Shown here: positions 38,170 to 51,500 of the stretch, in pieces
Layout of the letters: each line of letters starts with the position of its first letter
Numbering within the stretch: the first letter of the stretch is position 1
Source of the DNA: Pomacea canaliculata
Lineage: Eukaryota > Mollusca > Gastropoda > Architaenioglossa > Ampullariidae
Reading direction: 5' to 3'
DNA: 64,000 bases
Assembly: GCF_003073045.1 (NCBI RefSeq)
Contig: NC_037590.1
Span: forward strand, 27,926,449 to 27,990,448
Program-made: the position numbers and the translations under genes
Notes under the pieces: generated by a model
What the model was told of the DNA's origin: nothing
The model's input: only the letters and a program-made list of their open reading frames with translations
The model's database searches: none

Positions 38170-41100
38170 TTGAACACGGTCACGCGACCTTGTTATACTG
38201 AAGTGTTTCTGTCTCTGCTAGCACTGCAAACAGGTATAGCAACACCTGCCACACTGCCAGTTTGTTAGTTAAGAGTGTCCTCAAGCAGTTTAGAATGGTG
38301 GTAATTTAAAGATATTAAATCATCATGAACATTACAATACATTAATTTTGGCGAATTACAAGCAAACAATTTTTTTAAAAGCCTGGCAATAATCTCACAA
38401 AAATGGTAACAGTAGGTGAAACTATCAGCAACATTAGAGTTTGACATTTGCAGCAATACATTTTAGAATTTCTTAAATAGCCTCTGCTGAACTGTTTAAA
38501 ATTCCATTGTTGATAGTGCAATTTCTAATGCCTATGGTTACTGTTCATACCTTACAGAAACGACAGGAGTAAAGACATTCTAACAACACTTGACAATTAT
38601 ATGGTCGGCCTGCTCGTACGAGGTCATACTGGTTTTTTTTTTAAAAGATGCACGATACACATCTACAGGTTATTCTTTGGTTTTTTCCTCGTCCATTAAA
38701 ATGTATCTTTCCTTTCTCTAGTTCTAAATTATCAAAAATTCAATTCCCTTTACCCCATTAAAAAGTGTTCATTTAAAAATTAAACAAGAAACCCAACTCC
38801 AACAGTAGGAACATACCCAGTGCAGTGACCAAGGTGGTTAAATTGCACAGTTGTGTATGCATTGCATGTCATGTTTTTCTTCATTTGTGAAATCACAATG
38901 CAAACTAATTCTCCATGATTATCTGCAATTGTTGGAGCTCTAATAACATTTATTCAAGTGAACACAAACATACTCAAGTCAAGCATATTTTTTAATGTTA
39001 ATTTATTTTAATCATTATCCAATTCTGGAAATAACAATCAAATGTTCTAGGTTGGGATTCACTGGAAAGTCATAACAGTTCTGAGCCTCTTTTAGTGATG
39101 CCAACAAGAGGAAATCCCAAACAAGACTTACAAAAGCCAGGCATTGCTAATTTATGTATATATACAAATCAACATTCACTCACACAAGCATTCAATTATC
39201 ACTTATACTAACAGACCTAAACCTTCACATTACATAACAAAAATAACATACAAGTTGTCTTCCTCCCCAAATACAGGAAAAAACTCTAGTTCTAATAGAT
39301 CATACTTGCAGAACATCTTTTTCATTTTTGTAAAAACTGATCTTTAGTATAAGACCTACATATGTAAACTTCAGCCATTCAGGCTTAAATATGAAGAAAT
39401 TAGCACAAGAGATTCATACGACTTTGTTAGAACTATCAGAAAGGGTATCTCATCGACACATAAATGGCTGCTGCACTACTCTGTACAGCTATCAAGGTAG
39501 AATTGCTAAAACAACCTAAATAGAACAAACTGTATACCATCAACATAAGAGGAGGTGATCTAGATATTTTATTTGGAGAAAAATTCTTTTCTAACACACG
39601 AAGTTCAGATGATTTCACTTATGTTCACCAGCTAGAGTTTCCTCCTCCTTTTGAAGAAGTGTTTAAATTAAAGTATAATTCAGAACACGACGTTGAACTC
39701 CCTTAGATACTGCTGTATTGTTTTCTTTCAGGAGAATGTGGCATTATATGCTCCCTCAGCCAAAACCCCATCCAACCTTTTTTTAAAAAACCCAAACTAC
39801 TAGCATATTGCTGCAGGTTTTAATGCTTTTTCATTTTGCTACACCATTCAAGAAGGCAAAATAAATGATCAGAGAAAGAGAGAGGCACAGAGACAAGACC
39901 ATGCTGGAATGTGCTAATGCATGGATATTTAAAAAAAAAAAAAAATCAAGTATAGACAGAAGTAATTTACTGAAAATCAGAACCCCTGCAATAATAATAA
40001 TAAAAAAAATTAGGAAATAACATGTATATACACACACTATTCCTGTTGTTGACATTAATTTCATGAACCCCAAACTAGAGACTGAAATCTTAATCTTTTA
40101 CTGCTAGTCATCTGTCTTCACACACAAAACCACAAGCTATATATTATCACACAATCACAGATTCATGACGCATGTTGTTTTAAAAAAAGTTCATTTAAGT
40201 CATCTGACCAGTCTTTGCAATTGTGCTCAGTAGCCACTGGCCTTGAATGGACCTGAAAAAGGAATTCAACATACATCTGCCCACGCTGATAACCTTGATA
40301 CAAAATGTGACAAGCATAAACATCTCCCACAAACTGCTGGTATCAAATCAATAGCATGATAGGACACTGCTGGTAGCAACAAACTAACTAATGTGTGGAC
40401 CTTATGAGTATGTACACAGCACTCCCTCCTTCCCTGCCCGCCTTTTCCTTCTCTTCCCCATGATGAAAGACTTGTAACAAAAGAGAAATCAGGCAAAATG
40501 ACTTACACAATACTGACATAATCTATCAGAACTGTATAATGAACATTTTAATTTTTCATCTAGCTTGGTGGAAACATGTTACTAGGTCAGCAGTGTTGAC
40601 ACCATGTACCAAGGAAAAAAGGTAGGGAAAAAAAAAGTAACAATGGTGAACATCAAGAATGGCACCACCATGGACACAAACGATTCTGTGTGACTTGAAA
40701 GTGAAGTCGGGATAGACGTGAGCCCTCAGCATGACGCTGGATGTTACCAGGTGAAGAACAGGCAAAGGAGAGCACCACGACTGTGCGGCACTTGGCTGGA
40801 TGAGAAGTCTGAAAGGTTGATAACATGCTGCTGCTGCTGCATTCTGCTGGAAAGAAGACTGGGTAACAAAATGGGACAACTGGGAAGGGACAGGAAAAAT
40901 GGGCGCCGACTACAGCAGAATAAGGGGTACTTTGGGAATGGGACAGGAAAAATGGGCACCAACTACAGCAGGACATAGGGACTTTGGTTTTGGGACAGGG
41001 CTTGACCACATGGATGAGCAACCTAACTCGGGAGAAAGCAGCAGCCAAACAAAACTGAAGTGACGGCAACCACTGGCTGTGTGTAGCCGCAAGAGAATGA

Positions 41101-42520
41101 AGGTCAGGGATGAAAGCTGCCTGTGGTTGGTTTCTTCCTGATGATCCACAGGCTGAAGATTCGAGGGCTACCCCAATGATTTTCTTCTCAAGAACTGCAA
41201 AGGTAATGCTGGGAACACTGTGATCTAGATGGGCTGAAGAGCTCTTCAGGACTTTTGTTGCACAAGCCACATTTGGAAGACCTGGAAAAGCAGCTTCAAG
41301 CTGACATTTTTTAAATGCTTTTGTTGCATGATTTGCTGAGATGATGATATCAAACTCATTTCAGTCAGGAATTCACAAACGTTTCTAAATCCATTTTTCA
41401 TTCTGTAATTCTGAGGGGATTTTCCAAAACTTCTCACTATACCTCAAGACTAAAGGCTGGACTTAAAATCTTCAGGAAAAGTCTCTTACAAGTCCTCTGA
41501 AGAGCACGATACATGCAGAAACTTGAGTAAACTTATGAAGATTCCTGCAGTTGACACAGAACTCAAAGACACATCTTGCTTGCCTGTTGCATCCTTCTTT
41601 TTCTAACTTATGCCTTGAAATAGCCTATACATTTTTTTAAAAAGCGTTATGGTGTAGTAGTGTAATCTGTTTACCCTTCTGCTTGCAGTAACCAGGACCC
41701 TCTGCCTTAAGTATCCTGGAAATTTCACACTTTGCTGCCTAGTTGTATACTTGCCTCTTCCCCACCCATTTCATGTGCAACTATAGTATGATGCAGTGGA
41801 AAGTAGAACAGATGGCGACTAAATCACTATGTCATCATTTAGTGAGATTTAAATACTCTCTGCTTTTGCACGATTCCCAACCTTTACTCAAGAAAAGTTT
41901 TGGGGGCTATCAATGTCACACAGCAGTTGGGAGTAAAAGTCAAAACAAGCGAAGTCCTATTTTTGTTTAGGATGCCTTTTTTTCCCTCCATGTGCAAAGA
42001 ACCATCCTCCATACAGTTACTTGATTCACAACAAGCTTTTGGATGCCAAGGCAGCATGTGGCACCTATCAGCAAAATTTAAGCCAAGCTGCTGGTAAAGA
42101 TCGAAATTCCAAGAAGCTTCTCATTTTTATATGAGGTGGGATATTATCAAACCTAACACTTACTTGTATCACTTTCTGCCTGAAAACATTGCGGGTTTTT
42201 TTTGGCTTTTTCTGGAACAAAATTAGGGTGTAAGACTCACAGGCAGAACTTGGCATAACAGCAGGACAAAGAGTAGGACCATGCTGCAAGATCACCGATG
42301 GCAATCCTCTCAAAGCTTACTTCTTCTTAGCTTTTATACTAGATTTTCTTGCTTGCTGGTGTGAGCAGCTGTTTCCAAATACTTTGACGAAAATAATGTG
42401 GCACTGTAGAAAGCTCCTTTCTTCAAATGTGAAAACTTTTGAAAGAAAATACCAAGGGAAATGAGGGTGGAGAGGCTGGCATCATACGCTCCCTCCCTCC
42501 ACCCTCACCTCCCTCCCTCT
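38170..42520 (-). other. Probable LENG8 3' UTR and flanking sequence
   Basis: No exon supported. Candidate minus-strand AATAAA signals lie at about 38949-38954 and 39002-39007, which would give LENG8 a 3' UTR of some 3.5 kb; this is inference. A 205-codon open frame on the LENG8 sense strand (41270-40653) and a local duplication near 40895-40970 lie here. Confidence 0.3.
40893..40972. repeat. Local tandem duplication of about 55 bp
   Basis: The motif GGGACAGGAAAAATGGGC followed by CCxACTACAGCAG occurs twice (near 40893 and 40948), with related GGGACA motifs on both sides. It lies in the presumed LENG8 3' UTR. Confidence 0.6.
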
Positions 42521-45500
42521 TCACAAACTTTGGACTGCGGTCATACTCTGCTTTCCATCCACCTTAGACTTCTCTTCATTGAAGATGACTCCTTTTTCTT
42601 CCAGGAACTTGACACAGTCTTCTCGTTCACTGAAGGCAAGCTCACGTTGCAACAATTCTACTGAGACCATGGGGCGATACCTACACGGGTGCAGAGTGGT
42701 AGTGGGTGGGGAAGTCGGTTCACGAAGCACATGAGTGATGAAAAAGAAGGAAACAAACATACAGAAAGATTAATGGCTGAAAAAGAAAAAGTTGTTTAAA
42801 ACAAAAAATCATTTATATCTACACAATAACAGTATCTCCAATAAAGGTAGATTTAATTGCAGTTTATTCCATAAAACCTTACCTTTGAATGTTCAATACT
42901 TACCATCCATGGAAACATTACCTGTGCTAGTTTCAAAACTGACATACCAAGCAATTATTTTACCTGTGCATAGCCCTTTTTACAGGTGACTGATGCTGAA
43001 TGTATTAGAGCAAACAATAACTACTTCAGATCATTTACTCTGAAGACCATACTCCACCCATATTAGCAATAATGGAACTGACAGAAATACTGACAATGAT
43101 AAGGCTACCAACAGCCCCACTATTTGCATGCTACCCCTGAAAGGCAACACTGCATGTACATACGACATGATGATGGCTTTGAGTGCACTCTTCCTGGCCC
43201 TCTCAGCGAACCAGTCCATGAGATAACCTGACATTTTGGGAGCATTTTGGTATAATTGGAAAAAGGAGTGGTAATTATTAAGGGCCCAGGCAGCGCGCAC
43301 AGCTAAAGCATGCTTGATACATTCATCTTTTCGTGATTCTGGTGTCAGGCTAGCCATCACGGTTGTCATATCTAAACCGAGTCAAGGAATATCCTCAAAA
43401 TGTTATTGTGAGCGACTACAAAATAATTATAAATTATTCAATGCAACAATGCATTTTCATATACCTTATTATCCATACAATCAGAAATTTTGCATCTTCT
43501 TGAAATCAGGTAATTCTGCATCTATGGACAATAATATTTACAGCTACTACACCAAACAACAACAAAAAACTCCAATGCCCCAGCATCTGTGCACACTAAC
43601 ACCACAAAAGGATATCGAGGGAGTTGGAAGTGAAAATGTAATACAGAATTCTGTAAGCTGTAAACTCCAAACAATGGCCCTTGATGCCCTCATTGTACAA
43701 CAGTTTAAGCTGCGTCTGACACTGGTTGAATTCTTCATGGTCACCCTGTCAAAAACGCAAGAAGTATTTCTAAAGTGGCAGAATGTGTTTGTGTAACAAA
43801 TACCTGGTGTACTTTCTACAATTTGAAAGATCAAACGCAATAAATGGACCACCCCATGCTGCGGTGCACCTGGTTAATTTTGCATTCAGCTTCTCTCGGG
43901 AATGACGCACGTGCGTTGGGCCAGAGGTACACAAGAATGCTGTAAGATGTGCCTAATAGCACAGCAACAATGATACAGTTGACTTTAACCTGATATGCAA
44001 CTACTGAGATGTAATTTTTTGTTTGGTATAGATCCTTAAGCACAAATCAGCAGAACATTTGCTTATTTACATAAATCCTCACCAGTTTACTTTTGCATTC
44101 AACCCTTCTCTGGAATGACCCACAGAAACAGGGCCAGCAGTACACAAGAATGCCATAAGATAAGCCTTACAACACAGTGACAGTGATATAGTTTACTTAA
44201 TCCAATGTAGAAGTTATAGCAGGGCTTCTGCTAAGGCTAAATTCTTTGGGGTCCCAGGGACCCCTTCTTCAGATTTTTAAGGGGTCCCTGTTCTTAGCCC
44301 AAATTTGAATGGGACCCCATTGACGTAAATTGAAGGGGTCCTCCGAACTTTTAATGCGTACTGTACGCAATTTTATGCGTAAGCAGAAGCCCTGTTATAG
44401 AGATGTAAGCTTTTGTTTGGTACAGATCCTTAAAAGCAAATCAGAACATTTTGCTTAATCATGGGAAGTCCACACCAGTTTAATTTTGCATTCAGCCCTT
44501 CTCTGGAATGACCCATGGTCTTTGGGCCAGCAGTACACAAGAATGCCATAAGATAAGCCTTATAAAACAGTGACAATGATACAGTTTACTTAATCCAATG
44601 CAGAAATTATAGAGATGTAAGCTTTTTGTTTAGTACAGATCCTTAAAGCAAATCAGAACATTTTGCTCAATCATGGAAATCCATGCTAGTTTAATATTGC
44701 ATTCAGCCCTTCTCTGGAATGACCCACAGAAATAGGGCCAGCAGTACACAAGAATGCCATAAGATAAGCCTTATAAAACAGTGACAATGATACAGTTTAC
44801 TTAATCCAATGCAGAAATTATAGAGATGTAAGCTTTTTGTTTAGTACAGATCCTTAAAGCAAATCAGAACATTTTGCTCAATCATGGAAATCCATGCTAG
44901 TTTAATATTGCATTCAGCCCTTCTCTGGAATGACCCACAGAAATAGGGCCAGCAGTACACAAGAATGCCATAAGATAAGCCTTATAAAACAGTGACAATG
45001 ATACAGTTTACTTAATCCAATGCAGAAATTATAGAGATGTAAGCTTTTTGTTTAGTACAGATCCTTAAAGCAAATCAGAACATTTTGCTCAATCATGGAA
45101 ATCCATGCTAGTTTAATATTGCATTCAGCCCTTCTCTGGAATGACCCATGGTCTTTGGGCCAGCAGTACACAAGAATGCTATATTAAGATGTGCATGTTC
45201 ATGAATGGCAGTGATTACACAACTACAGTTAAATTTATTTGACTATGGGCAAAATAAAATTTTGATGAAGAGCCATAAAAGCAGCTTGAACATTTGCTAA
45301 ATTTAAGGAAGTTCCTGATTAATTTTGCATTCATTGCTTCACTGAAATGGCCCACGGACATCGAGCCAAAGATACACAAGAATGTCATAAGATATGCCTA
45401 ATAACACAGCAACAGTGATACAGTTTACTGAATCCAATGTAGAAGTTATAGAGATGTAAGCTTTTGTTTGGTACAGATCCTTAAAAGCAAATCAGAACAT

Positions 45501-48500
45501 TTTGCTTAATCATGGGAAGTCCACGCCAGTTTAATTTTGCATTCAGCCCTTCTCTGGAATGACCCATGGTCTTTGGGCCAGCAGTACACAAGAATGCTGT
45601 TGATATGCCTCAAGCGTTCATTTTACAACAAGGTATCGGTGTACAATAATAAAGACACTTATGCCACCTCTATTTTTTGTAAATCAGAGAGAAATTCAAC
45701 TGAAAAATGTGGTACACACACAAAATCAATGAAATTAATACTGGTCACTTACAATTAAATGAGAATTGTGAAACAGCAAGGTATGGAAAAGTTTGTTAAA
45801 AATGCAATTCCTAAAGCTTGGGTCAAATGTATAAAATTTAATATCGTCACTCAAGATGTTTGTATATAATTGTGTAAATTTCTTATTTTTGCCTCATAAC
45901 CTACTTTCATGACAAGAGCTCTTTGTTCCATAAAGTTACCATCTTTTACTTCATAAGTAAAAGAAAACAAAAACTATACTTTATGCAAATCACGACTCAA
46001 CTTTCTTGAAAATGCTCTTTATAGTGTGTTAATTACTGATTTTGTAATATTTCAAGTTGCATGTCTCATGAAAGAAGTCTTCTAAATTTGTAGAAAAGAA
46101 AATTAAGAGTAGTATATAATGGTTACTTTGAAGTAAATGTTTTGGGTGTATTTTGTATCATAGTCCTTGAAATAAAGTACTTCAAATAAGTATTTTTTTA
46201 TGCTAAGTGATAAACAGCAAACTTGCATTTTTCCAGATTTTAAAGTAGTCTTTCCCCACTATGTCTTTTTGAAAATTATTTTTTCAGTCAATTAAGTAGA
46301 AAGTCATTGTTGGTAATTTCTCATCTAATGCAACTAAGGTCTTCTGTTTCAAGATGCTTGGTAAGTGAGCTTCGAACATGGTCCATGGTAATTATAGCTG
46401 TGATGCAAATTTTCAAGCATCATCTCAAATACTGGCTGAGAAAGAAACAGGTTCTGCTTTTTCTTGTATTTTTTTGTACTTTCATGTGAACATAAAAAAA
46501 TACCAATAAAAAAAAAAAATAAATTTTGTGTACCAGTACCTACTTGGCTAATAAATTGTTATCGTAATCATACCTTTTCCATTGCTATTCTAGCATGGGT
46601 TTCATACACCTTTACAGTGAAGGCATCCCGGACACCTTGTACCTGTAAAAAAAAACCACTTTACAGATCAGATTCTTTTGAGCATAGCAACCAGCCAAAA
46701 AAAAAATCAATAATATCAAAAAAAGAAAGACTACATTGATTTTCAGCTAATTTCATATTCCTTGATTTACATCTTATGCATTTAAATATTTCAACGTCCA
46801 TTTGATTTAAACAAATAAGTAGTTGAAAAGATTTTTAATTTTTTGTAAATTAGTCATATCATTTTATCAAATAAAAGTTTTTTTCTTACTGATCTTCAAA
46901 TATTAAAAAAGAGTAGACATTCCATTCAGCTAACAATATCAAAACAACACTTACAGAGTTTACTCACAACAGAACAAAAGTTATAAGCTTTTAAATGTTA
47001 GTTTGGGTGCCATCCTGGATGGTTTTCAAGACAACTGGTTGGCATAATATTCTTTTAAAATTTTATTTAAGGGTCAAAAAATCTAGTCAAAGCAGTGTTT
47101 TGTTTATTCCTTGTTACTTCTCGAGGTGCATAGGGCCGCAACATGCACTGTTGCTGTTTCTGTAACAGCTTTTGTTTGACAAGTGGGTTGTTAGCCAAAA
47201 GCAAAACCTCTAACCTGGAGGGCCAGGGTGCAACATTTTAGTCTGGCCTCTACCCTGACAGACCTGTTCGGTTTGGTTAGACCTACCAGAAGCACAAGGC
47301 TCCTGCTGGCATAGCTCTGTGGATTGACAAGGCGTGCAAGCCACGACACCACAAGGTAAGTTACACCAATATGGCAAAACAGTACTGATAACATAAACAT
47401 TTCTTTTCAATATTTGAGCCCTGTCTTGCCCTATATTTGTTGCAGATGTAAATTTAGCAAGCCAGTTCTTAATCAAGAGTGGCACAACTACAGAAGATTT
47501 TTCAAGTGCAACATTCCCTTGTAAACCACTTTCATGAAACTGACCGTGAGATCCTGCCGTATGGATTTGAGCTGCTCACACACATAATGGTAATCCTGCT
47601 TTACTTTCCACTTTTCCTGAACCATTTCTAGAGATTTCTTTAATACCTCTGGTGGACGAATCTGTTTGGGGTCTGGTGCCTGTAAATGAAGGAGTTAAAC
47701 ATATGTAAAAACCCAGGTTAAGTTACAGAACTTCACAAATCATCAGTGCAATTTTTAGAATAAAACTCTAAGTTTACAGAGTTATTTCCCATACCATGTA
47801 CTGTTCAAGTATGACAACAGATTTACTAAAACTGTCAAAAAAATGGTTTTAATGGCTTGAGCAATAATGCACTCAATAATTCTGGTCCAAGATTTTTATC
47901 AGGAGGGGACTGTAGGCTATATTCAATTCACTCAGGGGTAAAGCCTCCTTAACTTGCATATAACAAATTTACAATGGGAGATGTTAAGGTATAAAAATGC
48001 ATCATGAATAATGAAATGTGTAATCTAAAGTATGCTTTCAAGAGGTAACATCTCTCTCTATATATAATATTTAGTCAACTTACAGAAGTAAGACGAAGGT
48101 ATGGTTTCTCAAGATCTGTGCAAGTGCCAACCACTGTGAATTCCCCAAGATCCACCTCCTCTTCATCTCCACCCTGGGATAAGAAAAAAAAAAAAAAAAT
48201 CCTCAGAAAATACAACACTATTCTTTCAGTCACATAAATCTGTTCAGATGACGAAAAGTTATTTAGTGTGATTCAAAAGATGGTCAATAAAATACTCTGG
48301 CTTGAAAAATGAGTGGGGTTTTTTCCCCCATGCAATCACCCACTTTTCGCTAGCGGGGGAGTCAGGTGTGCCAGTACCTATTCCAACCTTCACACAGTAG
48401 TCGCCCATTCCCTTCACACCTATTCAGCATTACTTTTAAAATAAACAGTCTCTTTTTGAGATAGATACCTGCATTTCAAAATAATCTTCATATGACAGTT

Positions 48501-51500
48501 TCAAACATGGAGCAATATTTATCTACTGCTTATTACTATTATCAAATGGTCACAGCCTTGGGTATTATGCCTGCTAGAATTAAGAAAGAGAACACACTGC
48601 AGAAGCCTGTGAAAGCTATGTAAGATTGTGGAAAGCATCACACACCAATGGAGTCATCTGCCTGCACACAGTCTTTTAGGTACAGATCACAAAATTAGGA
48701 AATATTCCAAAATAAATCTTTTTTTTTTCATGCAACTTATGCTTCTGATGTTCACACAACCACAAGCAAACAAAGCTAGGTAAACATACACTCATGGTGT
48801 TGATGGTTAGAGTCAAGGTCTGCTTTCTCCTGCTTGGTGACTGCAACTGGTTACCAAACCGAGCAGCTCTTATCAACATTCGCTCAGCTTTGTCTGGGTC
48901 TTCATAATCAAACTTCAAATGCCTGCAACAGGCACAAAATGCAAGGCTAGGGAACTGTGCTGTTTGAAAATACCAAAAGAATTTAAGATGCAAGAACCCA
49001 ATACTTACAAGTGGGACTCATAATGCAAGACCATGAAAAATACTTGAAATTTTGTTTAAAATAAAAGCACTACCATTACAAAACTGGATATTCCTTTAAC
49101 TCTTACTATAGGGTTCGTTCAAACTCTGCTCACCATAAAATGCTGCTCAGTTATTTTAAAACTTTACATTAAACTTTCATTTATTGATTTAGGAGTAATT
49201 AAAAATTTATATTATATTTATATTACATATTTATTTATATATTTATAAATTTATATAATTGTACCAAAAAAGTACAAAAAGTTTTTAAAACATTTGAGTA
49301 GAAGAAAAAGGAAAAAAAGGATCGTATGGCCTTCTTTCCTTTTGACATTACTCTTTGTATACATAAGATGTGAGCAGCTCTATGTGTTTGTGATTTAATT
49401 AATTTTAGTTAAGAAATATCAGATTTTGAAGCTGAAGTTTCAATTAAGATGATGAGTCCCTTTGCTCAAAACGTGGAGTAAGAAGATAATGGAATTATCT
49501 AAACTATGCAGCCACTAGTCACAACTAAGAAAAGTCTCCATATAATCGTTAGCGATTCATAACTTCTTGAAGCATTTTACAAAATTTTTGTTTCACTTTT
49601 GTTTTAGTTGTGTTTTAAGAATTTTTATTTACTTTCGATTTCTTTTTTTATAATATGGGATTTAGAATGTTTAGTGTGTGATCAGAATTTTCAGATGAAT
49701 CCTTTGTGTACCACCCCAGTGTACAGAAGGCAAATAAAAAGTGAATTAAAAAACAAAAATTTAAATAACGTGTAAAATATTTATTATTTAAAATATTAGA
49801 TATTCTTTAGTTTAAGCCAGGAGATGGTTTTCTTCATGCTGCTATACTGATAATTTACTCAAAAAGATCAACTGGCTGCATACCACCAAGAATTTGCAGC
49901 ATGCGTCAAGAACCAAGAAAGTTAAATTTAATCTTTAACTCATTTGAGACAAATTCCAAATGTTGACTAGCTACCCCAAAACGTTTGAAATTATTATTGA
50001 AACAGGTAGACAAAAGATAAGAAATGCAAGAATAAACTTTGTAAATCCAAAAGAAATATGTCCAAAGAAATTCACACACAGCTGTCACCCCAATATAGTC
50101 TATTCCTGTTGGAAATATACAGATGTAGTCAAATCAAGTAAAGATAAATAATATTCATAAGGATGAAAAACTACAACACTCTGCATTTCAGCTTGCTATT
50201 TTTCTGCAGAAAGGACAGTAGTAATAAGAAATTTATAAACATTTGTCAAAGTCACATTTTTTATGATCTAATAGAAATAGTTGTTTGGAAATGGTTAAGC
50301 TAGCCTAATTATAACATTTCACATCCTTAATATCTGTTTAAACAAATTTAATGCTCCAACATGTTCATATGTAGTATGTGTCTAGGGTGCACCAACAAAG
50401 TGTAGGGTATACATGCATGAAAGAGTTATCATGCGTTGTCAAAAGTTAATCATGTTATTCTGATGATTCTCACAGAATTACTCACTTCTTTTGCTGCTGA
50501 CTCTTTTTAGTATTCTTCTTGCCTGCCAGAGTAGATTTCTTGCTGTCTTCTGTGTCTTTATTCTGGCCTCTACCTCTTCCATGTCCACGACCTCGACCTC
50601 TGTTACGTGCTTTACCTCTGGCAATTCTTCCAGATATTGAAATATCATGATCTGGTGTTGCAGAGTTGGCTGCTATGGCTGCTGCTGCTTCTGCAAATTG
50701 CAAGGCATTTTTACATATAAATCATCATTAAGGTGAAAAGTGGCTCAAAAAAAAAAAGAAAGAGGATTTTATGATAACCTGGTCCTATTTGAGAGATCAA
50801 ATTTTTGTATGACACATAAGGTTCACACATATTTTTGTTGAAAAATTTGTTTTAATATTAAATAAATCATTTTCCAAAGTTACCAGCACTGATTTTTTTT
50901 AAAAGCCCCATATAAATTACTTGAGCCTTGGATATGCATATGATCATGTAAAGCCTAAAGTATCATTGGCATTGGAGGGTTTTATTCTCACTAGCTATAT
51001 AAAAAAAAAAAAAAAAAAACCCCTAAACTATAAATAGTTCAGAAGCAATTTTGGAATTTTACAGGACTTCTTTATATAAGTCTATTTGGAAGATTCTTTT
51101 TAAAAATTTAAAATGATATCTGATTGGTTTGTACCCCTAGCAATGAGCACTTCCATCATCAGTGTACAGTTTGATATGATTTATGAGTGAACAGAAGAAA
51201 TCTTGGTGGGAGGAAATATTTTCATGTCGCAAAATCAACATGTAATGATTACTTCGTTAAGTAAAACAAGTGTTGGGAAATGCCACACAGTGATATGACA
51301 TTGTAGTCAAGTGCAAATAATGCTCGTTCCTGATTTCAACAAAAAAAAAAAAAAATTCTGATAGCAAAATCTTCCTGCTTAAAAATTCACGAGGTTTAGA
51401 ATATAACAACGAATGACCGCCTTGGTTGGTTGTGTTTTATACCATTCCAGCAACTAATTTAAAGGCTATATCACAAAGACAGCCATGAGACAGACTACGA

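Noticed and set aside
43547-44043. Open frames on the minus strand at the left edge of the satellite
   Set aside because: The part at 43616-43745 is LENG8 exon 14; the remainder is U12 intron or satellite sequence.
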